From assembly GCA_003233255.1 (NCBI GenBank), contig QILH01000122.1, positions 1 to 20,551 on the forward strand: DNA of 20,551 nucleotides. The letters are read 5' to 3'. Under the pieces are notes generated by a model that was given only the letters and a program-made list of their open reading frames with translations, ran no database searches and was not told the origin of the DNA. The DNA comes from Gammaproteobacteria bacterium (lineage in GTDB: Bacteria; Pseudomonadota; Gammaproteobacteria; UBA6429; Thiohalophilaceae). Shown piece after piece: positions 1-8,544 of the stretch (position 1 is its first letter; each line of letters begins with the position of its first letter). Position numbers and translations under genes: made by a program.

Positions 1-1
1 G

Positions 2-418
2 GCAGAGTACCTAAACTGGACGATACGGGCGTTCAGGATAACGACCGCTGGCGTAGGTGATGAGACACAGATTCATACGCATATGTGTTATTCTGAATTT
101 AATGACATCATCGACGCAATTGCAAAAATGGATGCCGATGTGATCACCATAGAAACATCACGATCGGATATGGAATTGCTTGATGCCTTCGAGAATTTTA
201 ATTATCCGAATGAAATAGGTCCTGGTGTGTATGACATTCATTCCCCAAACGTTCCAGACACGAACCACATAGTCAGCCTGATAAAAAAAGCGGCGCAACG
301 AATTCCGATGGAACGTCTGTGGATAAACCCCGACTGTGGATTGAAGACTCGTCAATGGCCCGAAGTGGAACAAGCGTTACGCTGCATGGTCGATTCAGCC
401 GTGTTGTTACGAAAATAA
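2..418 (+). CDS. metE: Methionine synthase MetE, C-terminal part (cobalamin-independent)
   Basis: This is the 3' end of a gene that enters the window from the left; the reading frame is open from base 2 and ends at TAA 416-418 (about 138 residues visible). MetE transfers a methyl group from 5-methyltetrahydropteroyl-polyglutamate to homocysteine in the cytoplasm, the last step of methionine synthesis without B12. The visible part is the C-terminal barrel with its zinc/homocysteine site. The HTHMCYSEFN segment supplies the His and Cys ligands, ETSRSDMELL the Glu, and NPDCGLKTR the second Cys. The segment NEIGPGVYDIHSPNVP is also a strong family signature. All key ligands in this part are present, so nothing suggests decay. 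The next ATG (83) is internal, not the start. No clear terminator follows the stop codon. Confidence 0.96.
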   Translation, partial: AEYLNWTIRAFRITTAGVGDETQIHTHMCYSEFNDIIDAIAKMDADVITIETSRSDMELLDAFENFNYPNEIGPGVYDIHSPNVPDTNHIVSLIKKAAQRIPMERLWINPDCGLKTRQWPEVEQALRCMVDSAVLLRK

Positions 419-439
419 ATTCTAGTCATATCCTATAGA

Positions 440-913
440 ACGTATTTATGAACAAGGATGTTAATGAATGCGTGTTATCAGAAGGTGCGGGCGCTCGGTT
501 TCAAACAACGCCCAGACGAGGTAATAATCGTCGTACAGTGGAGGCATGAATCGGGATCGATAATATTTTATACAACTGTTTCGCCAACATCTCAGATGTC
601 CATCGGCTTCTCAGATAGCCGTAGGCATTGGGTTGTTCCTGCACTCATTCCAATAGCTTAGCGCACAAGTCCTCGGTAACCGTCTCGACAGGTCGACCTC
701 GTGATTCCGGCGCGAGTCCGGTTTCTCCAAACGTTTCATACCGTCCACGCCATTCCCGTACGCTGGTGAGCGATGCCTTGACCCACTCGGCGGTTTGCAT
801 CACGTTGTAGCCTTCATGTAAAAGTAAGATTGCATTGGCACGCGTCGGTAGTCACCATCACTCTGTTTTTGCGAATTTTTTTCAAACACCATCAGACGGA
901 CGGGATATTTCAT
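440..913 (-). pseudogene. Decayed IS630-family transposase, N-terminal half
   Basis: Reading the minus strand gives a recognisable but broken transposase. An ATG at 913 opens MKYPVRLMVFEKNSQKQSDG, which resembles the start of IS630-type transposases. A frame change near 845 then leads into RANAILLLHEGYNVMQTAEW, a helix-turn-helix typical of the family. This continues through GLAPESRGRP and GYLRSRWTSEMLAKQL to the second DNA-binding segment, PIHASTVRRLLPRLGVV. In-frame TGA codons interrupt it (after KLLE and after LGVV), and the similarity fades around base 440. The DDE catalytic half is absent. It is therefore a dead remnant. The edges are approximate because I could not define matching terminal inverted repeats. 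No plus-strand reading of this stretch makes sense as a protein. Confidence 0.72.
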
Positions 914-927
914 TTATACTATATTTC

Positions 928-993
928 AACTTGGAGCCTCTCTCGATTATCTTTTTTAGTCGATTGATCAGATCGGTGAGAGGCGACCAAGTT
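928..993. repeat. Imperfect inverted repeat, about 15-bp arms
   Basis: The left arm AACTTGG-a-GCCTCTC (928-942) is matched in inverted orientation by GAGAGGC-ga-CCAAGTT (978-993). A weaker extension of the arms continues inward. The arms are 35 bases apart. It lies just upstream of the 5' end of the IS630-type remnant, so it may be part of an IS end or of a separate small element. Its role is unknown. Confidence 0.6.
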
Positions 994-1091
994 CCCTAAG
1001 TGGACACCTTTTAAGAACAGTTATTTTTCTGGAATATACACTGGGTAGCATATATTTCGGCTGTAATGTTGTTGGTCGCAGGTATGGTTGG

Positions 1092-1124
1092 ATTTTACCC
1101 GTCAACCTGATTGATGGGTAAAAT
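1092..1124. repeat. Strong 14-bp hairpin with 5-base loop, candidate terminator or element end
   Basis: The arms are ATTTTACCCGTCAA (1092-1105... left side) and TTGATGGGTAAAAT (1111-1124), separated by CCTGA. All 14 pairs form if one G-T wobble is allowed. There is no clean T-run immediately after it on either strand, so it is not a classical intrinsic terminator. It sits in a gene-free region between metE and the metal operon. Confidence 0.6.
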
Positions 1125-1271
1125 AGATTTTAAACCTGCTCAACTTTAAGATCAAGACGCTTAATATTATTCTCGTCGTCTAATTATCCAGGGATAGATT
1201 TCTTTAAAATCCTGGCCCTTAGTTTACACGGATAATAAACCTTCTCGGTTTGGTTCGAAAGAATTATGCCA

Positions 1272-1715
1272 TCAATGTTTAACAAATACTTCTGTTTTTC
1301 CGTCTTTATCAAATGTTAATACATTGTATTTTTCCTTCGTATTACCTTGCTCCATCCCGGGAGACCCAATCGGCATGCCGGGAACGGCAATGCCTTTCAC
1401 GTCGGGGCGAAACAATAACAGGCGTTTTATATCCCGGTTGGTGGCATGACCCTCGATCACATAACCATCAATTACCGCAGTATGACAGGCTGCAACCTTT
1501 TCAGGCACCCCCAGGCGTTTTTTTACCGCCAACACGTTGCGCGTGTTTTTCTCGGTCACGTTATAGTTATTTTCTTTAAGATATTTAATCCACTTATTGC
1601 AACATCCACATTCAGGGTTTTTGTATACGGTGATATCTTTCGAGATAGCATCTTTTGTATAGGCTACAGAACCGAACATAAAACTTAGCAAAACAATTAA
1701 TATAATATTTTTCAT
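1272..1715 (-). CDS. DUF411 periplasmic metal-binding protein
   Basis: A 147-residue secreted protein of the DUF411 family, which is commonly found next to copper and other heavy-metal resistance genes; its exact role is not settled. Residues 1-20 form a signal peptide (short basic start, long hydrophobic stretch). The mature part begins with the family signature VYKNPECGCCNKW (Cys36, Cys38, Cys39), followed by ACH (Cys77, His78), GH (His90) and the conserved PGMPIGSPGM loop (112-121). These Cys, His and Met residues are plausible soft-metal ligands. It is the last gene of the minus-strand metal operon, about 50 bases after the RND pump gene. A GGA-containing weak ribosome site precedes the ATG. 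A periplasmic chaperone or buffer feeding the pump is an inference. Confidence 0.88.
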   Translation of the reverse strand: MKNIILIVLLSFMFGSVAYTKDAISKDITVYKNPECGCCNKWIKYLKENNYNVTEKNTRNVLAVKKRLGVPEKVAACHTAVIDGYVIEGHATNRDIKRLLLFRPDVKGIAVPGMPIGSPGMEQGNTKEKYNVLTFDKDGKTEVFVKH

Positions 1716-1768
1716 TTTCTATTCCATATATTTATTCGGCATAGTAACACTATTACACATGTCGACAT

Positions 1769-4700
1769 CTACTCAACAGCATATTTACGGCGTGAAAACG
1801 TTTCAAACAAAACTGGCACAACAAACAAGGTGAGCAGGGTTGACGAAAACAAACCGCCGACAACCACAGCCGCTAATGGTTTTTGTATCTCTGATCCTAC
1901 ACCGTTGGATAATAATAACGGTATCAAACCCAATGCGGATGTGATGGCGGTCATAAGTACCGGACGCAACCGAGATAATGCCCCCTCAAAAATACTGTCC
2001 GCAATGGCTAAACCACCCTCAATGCGTTGATTTATCGAACTTACCATCACAACACCATTTAGTACGGCAACCCCCAGTAACGTAATAAACCCGATGGAGC
2101 CGGGTACGGAGAGATATATGCCTGATATAAATAGTGCGGCGATGCCACCAATTAAGGCTAGCGGGACATTCAACATGATTAACAAGGCTTGTCCAACTGA
2201 GTTAAAAGCGAAATATAAGAGCAGAAAAATAAGGCCAAGCGAAAGCGGTACCACGATCATAAGTCGTGCCTGGGCACGTTGCTGATTCTCAAATTGACCG
2301 CCAAAAACAATGCTATATCCTACGGGTAGACTCACTTCAGAGCGAATACGTTGATCGATCTCGGCTACCAGCCCCCCCATATCACGGCCTTCAACATTAC
2401 TCTGTATAACTACCCGTCGTTGCACGTCATCACGGCGTATCTGTGGTGGCCCTGATTCAATCTCAACACTAGCGATATCGCCAACTCGTACCCATGCACC
2501 ATCGGCTGCCTGCAGGATCAGACCGCGAATCGCTTCAATACTATTTCGATATTCTTCCGCAAGCCGTACATAGATATCATAACGCTCGTTACCGAGAATA
2601 ACCTGTCCGGCTTCCTGACCACCGATGGCGTCGCTGACGAGACTCATCACTTGATCCACGGGAATACCATAACGGGCCAGTTTATCTCGATCAGGCCTAA
2701 CCACCAGCTGAGCTTCGCCTTCCGTTTGTTCCAGAGCAACGCCACGGGTGCCATCAATACCTTTAACCAGGGCTTCGATCTCTTTGCCTTTTTTAACTAA
2801 CACACCTAAATCCGGGCCAAATAATTTTATCGCCAGTTGAGCCTTCACACCTGAAAGCAATTCATCGACTCGTGTCGCTATTGGTTGCGAAAAGTTAAAT
2901 AATAAACCCGGCACGATCGCCATTTTTTCTTCCATTAATAGTTGTAACGATTTACGATCAGGTGCAGTTTCCCAGTCGTTGACTGGTTTAAGTCCTATAA
3001 ATATTTCAATATTTGAGACCGGCTCTGGATCGCCTCCTACTTCTGCGCGACCGATACGACTTGAGGCGTAGAGAACTTCCGGGAAAACCATGAGTTGCTG
3101 TTCCAGCTTTTCTGCTACCACCAGGGCATTATTAAGACTTGTAGAGGGTGCGAGGGTCACGCGAACATTGATAGTTCCTTCTTCCAGTTCGGGTACAAAT
3201 TCTGTACCTAGAAAGGGAGTAAGACTTAATGACCCCAGAAACAACAGTATCGACGAGATAACAACCGTCGATTTTTTTCTAAGACTTAATTTAAGCAATT
3301 TACGATATGTCCTGGCAATAGGTTTTAATACCGGACTTTCTTTTTCAACCACGCCATGCTTAAAAAAGTACGTTGCTAGCGCGGGGATGACTATCAGGGC
3401 AACGAGTAATGCCGCAAACATCGCAAGCAAAATTGAAATAGCCATAGGTTGAAATAACTTTCCTTCTACACCTTCCAGGCTGAATAAAGGAGCAAAAACG
3501 ATGGCGACAATCAAAACTGCAAAAAAGACTGGGCGTCCAACTTCTTTTGCGGCTTCCTGGATTCGAAGTGGTATGCCATGCTCATCCTGACTGGAATCAA
3601 ACGGTTCCGGGTCATTCAGCGCGACGGATTTTTTAATATGTTGTTCATGATCGGCATCGGGACGACTTAGATGAGTGAATATATGCTCCATCATCACCAC
3701 TGAACCATCCACCAACATGCCGATGGCGATTGCCAGACCACCTAACGACATCAAGTTAGCTGACATCCCCCAATAGGCCATGGCCATCAGCGCAAGCCCA
3801 ATCGAGATGGGTATTGATAACAACACCAGAAAAGTCGCACGCACATTCATCAGAAATAACATCAGGATGATCACGATTAATACAAAGGCCTGTAACAATG
3901 CAGTGGTGACCGTAGTAACCGCCTTGCTAACCAGATCAGACTGATCATAAAATGGATCCAGGATCACGCCGTCGGGCAAGGCTTGTTGGATAATCGGTAA
4001 GCGTGTTTTAATTCCGTCGATGGTGGCTTTGGTGTTGGATCCCATGCGCTTCATAACAATACCCACAACAACTTCACCCAGTTGTTGGGGGTTCCCATCT
4101 TCATCACGCAGGGTCATGGTCACCGCACCTTGACGGATTTCTGCACCAAAACGAACATTGGCAACATCACTGACTTTGACAACATTACCCTCATGTTGTT
4201 TTAATGGCACATTGCCAATGTCACGCAAACCATCAGCGCCGCTGCGTACCCAGCCAACTCCTCGAATGATTAATTGCTCGGCGCCACGATCCATGTACCA
4301 ACCGCCGGCATTGCGATTATTTGCTTCCAGTGCTTCGGCGACATCTTTCGGGTTCAGATTAAAACTCAACAACCTCTGGGGTTGAAGCTGAACCTGGTAT
4401 TGACGGACTTCACCGCCAAATGAAAGCACCTCTGTAACGCCATCTACTGGCATCAATAATAATTTGACGACCCAGTCATTCAAGCTGCGCAAGGTTAACG
4501 CATCGTATTGTTGTTTTTGTCCAGGGCGTACTTTTTCAGTACGAATCATGTATTGAAACACCTGGCCCAAACCGGATGTGTTTGGTCCCATTGCAGGGAT
4601 ACCCACCCCGTCAGGGATCTGTTCACGTGCGGTTTGTAATCGTTCAAAGACCAGTTGCCGGGCAAAATAGATGTCGGTGCCTTCTTTGAATACAATGGTA

Positions 4701-4978
4701 ATCACAGACAGGCCAGTTTTAGAAATAGAGCGCACTTCCTCGACATCGGGCAGGCTGTACATGACCGCCTCAATAGGGAAGGTGACCAGTTGCTCGAGTT
4801 CTTCTGCGGCCAGACCTGGCGCCTCGGTATTTACGGTGACCTGTACATTGGTCACATCAGGAAAAGCGTCCAGATTTAGTTTGGGTAATATTAAAAAGGC
4901 ACCAAACATAGTTGAGACAAGTGCAAGCACCACCAACAAGCGACTGCCGACGGCAATATCAATAATTTTATTTAACAT
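1769..4978 (-). CDS. Heavy-metal RND efflux pump, CzcA/CusA family
   Basis: A full-length (1069 residues) inner-membrane proton/metal antiporter of the heavy-metal RND class, the pump subunit of a tripartite efflux system. It has the usual layout: TM1 at residues 10-32, a first periplasmic domain, TM2-6 around 360-540, a second periplasmic domain and TM7-12 at the C-terminus. The TM4 signature is GMLVDGSVVMMEH; Asp424 is the expected proton-relay residue. The copper/silver methionine triad known from CusA is not visible: the equivalent stretches read PVSNIEIF (653-660) and TRVDELLSG (702-710), with no Met. This favours a divalent metal over Cu(I), by inference. It starts 12 bases after the adaptor gene ends, with AAGGG as a good ribosome site, so the two are co-translated. 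The cytoplasmic loop at 437-470 is unusually acidic and His-containing. Confidence 0.95.
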   Translation of the reverse strand: MLNKIIDIAVGSRLLVVLALVSTMFGAFLILPKLNLDAFPDVTNVQVTVNTEAPGLAAEELEQLVTFPIEAVMYSLPDVEEVRSISKTGLSVITIVFKEGTDIYFARQLVFERLQTAREQIPDGVGIPAMGPNTSGLGQVFQYMIRTEKVRPGQKQQYDALTLRSLNDWVVKLLLMPVDGVTEVLSFGGEVRQYQVQLQPQRLLSFNLNPKDVAEALEANNRNAGGWYMDRGAEQLIIRGVGWVRSGADGLRDIGNVPLKQHEGNVVKVSDVANVRFGAEIRQGAVTMTLRDEDGNPQQLGEVVVGIVMKRMGSNTKATIDGIKTRLPIIQQALPDGVILDPFYDQSDLVSKAVTTVTTALLQAFVLIVIILMLFLMNVRATFLVLLSIPISIGLALMAMAYWGMSANLMSLGGLAIAIGMLVDGSVVMMEHIFTHLSRPDADHEQHIKKSVALNDPEPFDSSQDEHGIPLRIQEAAKEVGRPVFFAVLIVAIVFAPLFSLEGVEGKLFQPMAISILLAMFAALLVALIVIPALATYFFKHGVVEKESPVLKPIARTYRKLLKLSLRKKSTVVISSILLFLGSLSLTPFLGTEFVPELEEGTINVRVTLAPSTSLNNALVVAEKLEQQLMVFPEVLYASSRIGRAEVGGDPEPVSNIEIFIGLKPVNDWETAPDRKSLQLLMEEKMAIVPGLLFNFSQPIATRVDELLSGVKAQLAIKLFGPDLGVLVKKGKEIEALVKGIDGTRGVALEQTEGEAQLVVRPDRDKLARYGIPVDQVMSLVSDAIGGQEAGQVILGNERYDIYVRLAEEYRNSIEAIRGLILQAADGAWVRVGDIASVEIESGPPQIRRDDVQRRVVIQSNVEGRDMGGLVAEIDQRIRSEVSLPVGYSIVFGGQFENQQRAQARLMIVVPLSLGLIFLLLYFAFNSVGQALLIMLNVPLALIGGIAALFISGIYLSVPGSIGFITLLGVAVLNGVVMVSSINQRIEGGLAIADSIFEGALSRLRPVLMTAITSALGLIPLLLSNGVGSEIQKPLAAVVVGGLFSSTLLTLFVVPVLFETFSRRKYAVE

Positions 4979-4990
4979 GTCATCTGACCC

Positions 4991-6517
4991 TTAATGGTTA
5001 TGTATTTCAAAGCCGCTTTTCGCCAGTTCGGACTGAACAAAAAACGCACCCTGGGTGACAACACGGGTTCCGGGTTTGAGACCCTGTATGACAGCAACGC
5101 CTTCGCTGACACTGACTAATTTGACTTCCACGGCTTTAAATTCACCCACCTCATCCTGCTCAACCATAACTTGCCAGTCACCATCGGGACTACGAAGTAC
5201 AGCTGCTTCAGGTATTTGAATGGCTTTGCTTTTATCATGCGTGGTAATGAATACGGTAACAAACATACCGCCATGCAAACGATCCGCTTTATTGTCGATT
5301 TCAAGCCGAACCGCCGTTGTGCGCGTGGTTTCATCGAGAGTATGGTGTAGCTGTATCACTTTTGCCGGAATACGTTGCTCGTTAAATAAAATCTCAGCGG
5401 AATTACCAATCGATATTTTTCCTGCACTAATCGGATTGACATGGGCTTCAACCCACATTACGGATTCATCAGAGATCGTCATCAACTTAAAACCTGCTTC
5501 GACCCGTTGGCCGATAATAAATTCGTCATGCAAAATACGGCCAGCCTGTTGTGCAACAAGTATAAATGAACCGTCTGCGCTACGTTTTTGGGCAAGTAGA
5601 TCCTTGATTTCTTTCTCAGTCATGCCATAGGCTTTTGCGTTGGCATAGTTTTTTTCATATTCAACTTTAGAGGTAATATAGCGGCGCTCAGAAACGACTT
5701 TTCGCCCAAGTTTTTTTACCCGCTTCCATTCTTTGTCCGCCAACAGAAGAAGCCCTTGCGATTCGGCCATTTCGACACTGGACAAAGTGACTAATGCCTG
5801 CCCCTGGCTTACTTCTTCGCCAAGCCTCGCATGACGCGCAATCACTTGTGCATTAATGCGTGGAGTAACATTAACGGTTCGATAAGCATTGAGTTTTATT
5901 TCACCTGGGGCACGTACTCGCGCGGCCACTTCAGTTACAGCAAGGGGCTCAACAATAATGTTAACTGCTTTTAGCTGTTCTGGCTTCAGGTGAACGGTAC
6001 CTTCCTCATCATGTCCAGATTCCTCACCTGCATGTTCGTGGCCCGAGTGTGTGTCAGCCTGGTTATCGTTATGGTGTTCTTCGTCTTTATGATCTGCGTG
6101 CTCAGCATGGCCTGGTTTTTTATCTGAAGCATGATGCTCTTCGTCGCCATGATCGGCATGATCGCTATGGTCGGCTTTTTTACCTGAATCATGGTGCTCT
6201 TCGTCGTTATGTTCAGCATGCTCGACATGCTCTGCTTTTTTATCTGCAGTATGATGTTCACCGTCGTCATGCTCTGCGTCATGCTGGTGTGTATTACGTG
6301 CAACAGGTAAATGGTGCTCCTTATCGTCATGATTCGCATGGGATTCATGATCGCTTTCCTGTCCCGCCTCATGGTGCTCTTTATCCTTGCTGATGGGCTG
6401 ACTTAGCGTTGTTTCGTTAGGGAGCGTTTTTGTCGGATTTTTCTGCTGTGCACCATCGTCCTGTCCACATGCGACAAGTGTTAGCAGGGCGGTGCTTACT
6501 AAAATAATACGTAACAT
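4991..6517 (-). CDS. RND periplasmic adaptor lipoprotein with long His-rich repeat domain (CzcB/CusB type)
   Basis: A 508-residue membrane fusion protein that bridges the RND pump and the outer membrane factor. The N-terminus is a lipoprotein signal with lipobox LVAC (Cys17), so it should be anchored to a membrane. Residues 45-164 are six back-to-back 20-residue units rich in His, Asp and Glu (listed separately). The canonical adaptor starts around residue 175 (HLKPEQLKAVNI). It has a barrel-sandwich half, an alpha-hairpin (about 250-310, TLSSVEMAESQGLLLLADKE onward), the second half (QQAGRILHDEFIIGQRVEAG), a beta-barrel and a membrane-proximal domain ending in GTRVVTQGAFFVQSELAKS. Adaptors in this family often have a short His-rich N-terminus; this one is exceptionally long and regular. 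It lies between the small His-rich gene and the pump gene. Confidence 0.94.
   Translation of the reverse strand: MLRIILVSTALLTLVACGQDDGAQQKNPTKTLPNETTLSQPISKDKEHHEAGQESDHESHANHDDKEHHLPVARNTHQHDAEHDDGEHHTADKKAEHVEHAEHNDEEHHDSGKKADHSDHADHGDEEHHASDKKPGHAEHADHKDEEHHNDNQADTHSGHEHAGEESGHDEEGTVHLKPEQLKAVNIIVEPLAVTEVAARVRAPGEIKLNAYRTVNVTPRINAQVIARHARLGEEVSQGQALVTLSSVEMAESQGLLLLADKEWKRVKKLGRKVVSERRYITSKVEYEKNYANAKAYGMTEKEIKDLLAQKRSADGSFILVAQQAGRILHDEFIIGQRVEAGFKLMTISDESVMWVEAHVNPISAGKISIGNSAEILFNEQRIPAKVIQLHHTLDETTRTTAVRLEIDNKADRLHGGMFVTVFITTHDKSKAIQIPEAAVLRSPDGDWQVMVEQDEVGEFKAVEVKLVSVSEGVAVIQGLKPGTRVVTQGAFFVQSELAKSGFEIHNH
6026..6385 (-). repeat. Six tandem 60-bp coding repeats (His-rich, 20 residues each)
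   Basis: These repeats encode residues 45-164 of the adaptor lipoprotein. Each unit starts with D-x-E-H-H and ends with a pattern close to H-x-x-H-A-x-H; starts fall at residues 45, 65, 85, 105, 125 and 145. Every unit holds exactly five histidines, 30 in total. Units 3-5 are nearly identical (for example EEHH, KK and H.DHADH), while 1, 2 and 6 are more diverged. The DNA period is 60 bases, which points to growth by unequal recombination or slippage. Confidence 0.9.
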
Positions 6518-6575
6518 CTAAATAATTCCTTATGCTATGCGAGGTGTTGCCAATAAAATAATATCGATTAGCATC

Positions 6576-6812
6576 TCAGTGTTTATGCTTGTGGTCATCA
6601 TCTGATTTGTGACTGTCTTTACCCTGATCCTCTTTGCCGGAATCATGATCTTTGTGTGTCCCTTCAGGTTCTTTATCATGATGGCCATCGTGATCTTTAT
6701 GAGATTCGGATTTTGTGATTTTAGCCGAAGGATTATCCTGACCAGCGATTGCTTGCTGGTTTAAGACACCGAGAGAGATGGCGATAACGAAAATTAAAGT
6801 AATCTGTGACAT
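6576..6812 (-). CDS. Small His/Asp/Lys-rich secreted protein
   Basis: A 78-residue protein with a signal peptide (hydrophobic 3-18, cleavage after AIA about residue 23) and a mature part of roughly 55 residues, almost entirely His, Asp, Lys, Glu and Ser. It has ten histidines, mostly in HKDHD-like clusters, and ends HKHKH. No known fold is expected; it should be disordered and bind metal in the periplasm. Its ATG lies two bases after the stop codon of the outer membrane factor gene and 58 bases ahead of the adaptor gene, so it belongs to the operon. A periplasmic metal buffer or carrier is inferred from composition and location. I do not recognise a named family. Confidence 0.75.
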   Translation of the reverse strand: MSQITLIFVIAISLGVLNQQAIAGQDNPSAKITKSESHKDHDGHHDKEPEGTHKDHDSGKEDQGKDSHKSDDDHKHKH

Positions 6813-6813
6813 A

Positions 6814-8100
6814 TTATTTATTCCTTGTGTTGTTTAGTTGTAACCATGATTCAATTTGTGCGGTAACATCCAACCAGTTAAGCCAACTGGACCATAATGT
6901 AGTTTGCAGTTCAATGCCGGCAGAATGGGTATCGAGATTTTGTTTGATCTGTACCAGGTAATCGGTTGTACTTAAATCTCCTGCTTGCCATAAACGTTTG
7001 AGTAATTTGAGCTGCCGATTCATACTGACCTTACCGGTTGCCAGCCATTGTTTCCAGGCTTTGCGGGTTAATTGATATTGACGTGTACGACTGGTGACAT
7101 CGCCGCGGAGATTACGGTATGCCAGTTGCGCTAGATATTCTGCCTGTAAATAGTCTTTTCGTGCCGCCTCAATCTCAGCGCTAAAGTTATTACGAATATT
7201 AAGAGGGATGGTCAGGGTTAAACCCGCCAGTGATTCCGTGTCTTCTTTACCACCACGAATCGCAATGGTTGGATCCGCGCTGCTTTCACTTTCACGCAAG
7301 CCAATAGTATTTTTAGTAGCCGCAACATTAGCACGAACCCGAAGCATTTGTGGCAGGGTCATGACAAAGACATCAAGCTCCGCTGGAATCTCGATCTTCT
7401 GGAAATCAACCGTTAAATTTGGAAGTAACGGTTTATCTGCAGTAGACGATATACCGTATATCGCATAAAAAGACTGTTCTGCATTGACCTGTTCAGCTAA
7501 TATCTGCGCATTATTTAAAACGGTTTCACTATAAGCCAGTTGCGCCAAATCCAGTTCAACCTGATTAATGTCGCCCGCGGCATGTTTTTGTCTGGCAACC
7601 GAATAAAAATCTTTCATTAATTTTAAACGTTGGTTAGAGAGATCGGCGAGTCTGGTTTTATTTTGATAATCACTCAAGGCCATAAGCAAGTCCCGAACTA
7701 ATAGTTGGCGTTCACTTTGAAAATTGGCCAGCGCCGCATCAAGCAGGCTTGTTGCAATCTGTGTTTTAGCACCGCGCTGATCGCCCCAGTCAATAGTCTG
7801 ACTCAAGCCGATCGTTGATGTGTTGATATTGGTTTCTTCTGTATCCAGTTCCAGTTCGGGATTATAAATAGCTTTTTCAGCCGCGTTGAGGCTGGCTTTT
7901 ACTGAATCCAGTTCGGCCTGAGCTGCGGTAAAACGTGGATGTAACGGTAAAACCTGTTGAATAAAAATTTGAATTTCAGTTGGTGCTGTTACCAGTTGGA
8001 TTTTATTTTCTGCGTGTGCATAGCTGCCTGACAAGCCAACCCAGCTAGATGCTAGAACAACAAGCATGCCACGCACAAATTGCGCGTTAGTAAAAAACAT
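6814..8100 (-). CDS. TolC-family outer membrane factor (CzcC type)
   Basis: A 428-residue outer-membrane efflux channel, the exit duct of the tripartite metal pump encoded downstream. A signal peptide ends near AHA (residue 30). The mature part is dominated by long helices with the two-fold TolC repeat: one around residues 50-240 (HPRFTAAQAELDSVKASLNA, later QKHAAGDINQVELDLAQLAY), the other at 250-420 (LRVRANVAATKNTIGLRESE, later LKRLWQAGDLSTTDYLVQIK). The G-D-I/L motifs after each long helix are typical of CzcC-like members. Length is normal. It is followed almost immediately by the small His-rich gene and preceded by the small Cys/His protein. Confidence 0.92.
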   Translation of the reverse strand: MFFTNAQFVRGMLVVLASSWVGLSGSYAHAENKIQLVTAPTEIQIFIQQVLPLHPRFTAAQAELDSVKASLNAAEKAIYNPELELDTEETNINTSTIGLSQTIDWGDQRGAKTQIATSLLDAALANFQSERQLLVRDLLMALSDYQNKTRLADLSNQRLKLMKDFYSVARQKHAAGDINQVELDLAQLAYSETVLNNAQILAEQVNAEQSFYAIYGISSTADKPLLPNLTVDFQKIEIPAELDVFVMTLPQMLRVRANVAATKNTIGLRESESSADPTIAIRGGKEDTESLAGLTLTIPLNIRNNFSAEIEAARKDYLQAEYLAQLAYRNLRGDVTSRTRQYQLTRKAWKQWLATGKVSMNRQLKLLKRLWQAGDLSTTDYLVQIKQNLDTHSAGIELQTTLWSSWLNWLDVTAQIESWLQLNNTRNK

Positions 8101-8185
8101 AGTTCTGTAACCTTCATAGAAAGAGGTGCTTAATGACGCACAATTCGTATTGCGGGCGCCATCACATTAACTAAACGAAAAGGTA

Positions 8186-8488
8186 TCAGGAAATAGGAGG
8201 GGGTATGGACGGTTGATCGTTATAAGAATCGCTGACATTTTTTAACAGTGCTACGTGACTGTCACGACTAGCATGTAATTCGATAATATTATCGGTAAAA
8301 AGTCCGACCAGGTGAGCGCTGGCATGGCAAAAATGATTACAGGCATCGGCCACATCATCATCATGCTCAACAGGTTGGGTATAGGTTTGATCCGAGGCTC
8401 CACCTTCCAGCTCATCGATATGGATTGCCCAGGCTGACTGGGTGACCAAGATACTTAAAGCAAGGATGGTGTGTAAGAAACGTTTCAT
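8186..8488 (-). CDS. Small secreted Cys/His protein, CzcI-like
   Basis: A 100-residue protein with a clear signal peptide (residues 1-21, ending SAWA) and a conserved-looking core DACNHFCHASAHLVGL (48-63) with Cys50, His52, Cys54, His55 and His59. It ends in a Pro-rich tail (SIPPPIS). Short proteins with this CNHFCHASAH core recur just upstream of czcCBA-type operons and have been compared to CzcI, a small periplasmic protein thought to modulate the response. The assignment to that group is from memory and moderate. It lies between the regulator gene (56 bases upstream) and the outer membrane factor gene (85 bases downstream). Confidence 0.72.
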   Translation of the reverse strand: MKRFLHTILALSILVTQSAWAIHIDELEGGASDQTYTQPVEHDDDVADACNHFCHASAHLVGLFTDNIIELHASRDSHVALLKNVSDSYNDQPSIPPPIS

Positions 8489-8544
8489 TTGACAAGCCTA
8501 CCGAAGCGGCTCGATATATACAAACAAAATAATCACATTATCGT

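Larger units (their letters stand above)
914..1271. other. Gene-free stretch with inverted repeats
   Basis: About 360 bases lie between the transposase remnant and the DUF411 gene. I see no convincing coding frame on either strand. The stretch contains the two inverted repeats listed separately (928-993 and 1092-1124). A weak 5-bp stem (1237-1241 with 1247-1251) sits just downstream of the minus-strand operon and could assist termination, although it has no strong U-run. The rest is AT-rich and unremarkable. Confidence 0.6.

Noticed and set aside
458..810. Plus-strand frames of 60-67 codons in the IS remnant
   Set aside because: They are opposite-strand shadows of the decayed transposase; no plausible protein.
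440..913. TGA-as-tryptophan code, suggested by TGA at likely Trp positions in the transposase remnant
   Set aside because: TGA ends real genes here (DUF411, the RND pump, cti), and the remnant also has a frame break, so decay explains it.
3090..3452. Plus-strand frame of 120 codons inside the RND pump gene
   Set aside because: Shadow of the strongly supported minus-strand gene; no family resemblance.
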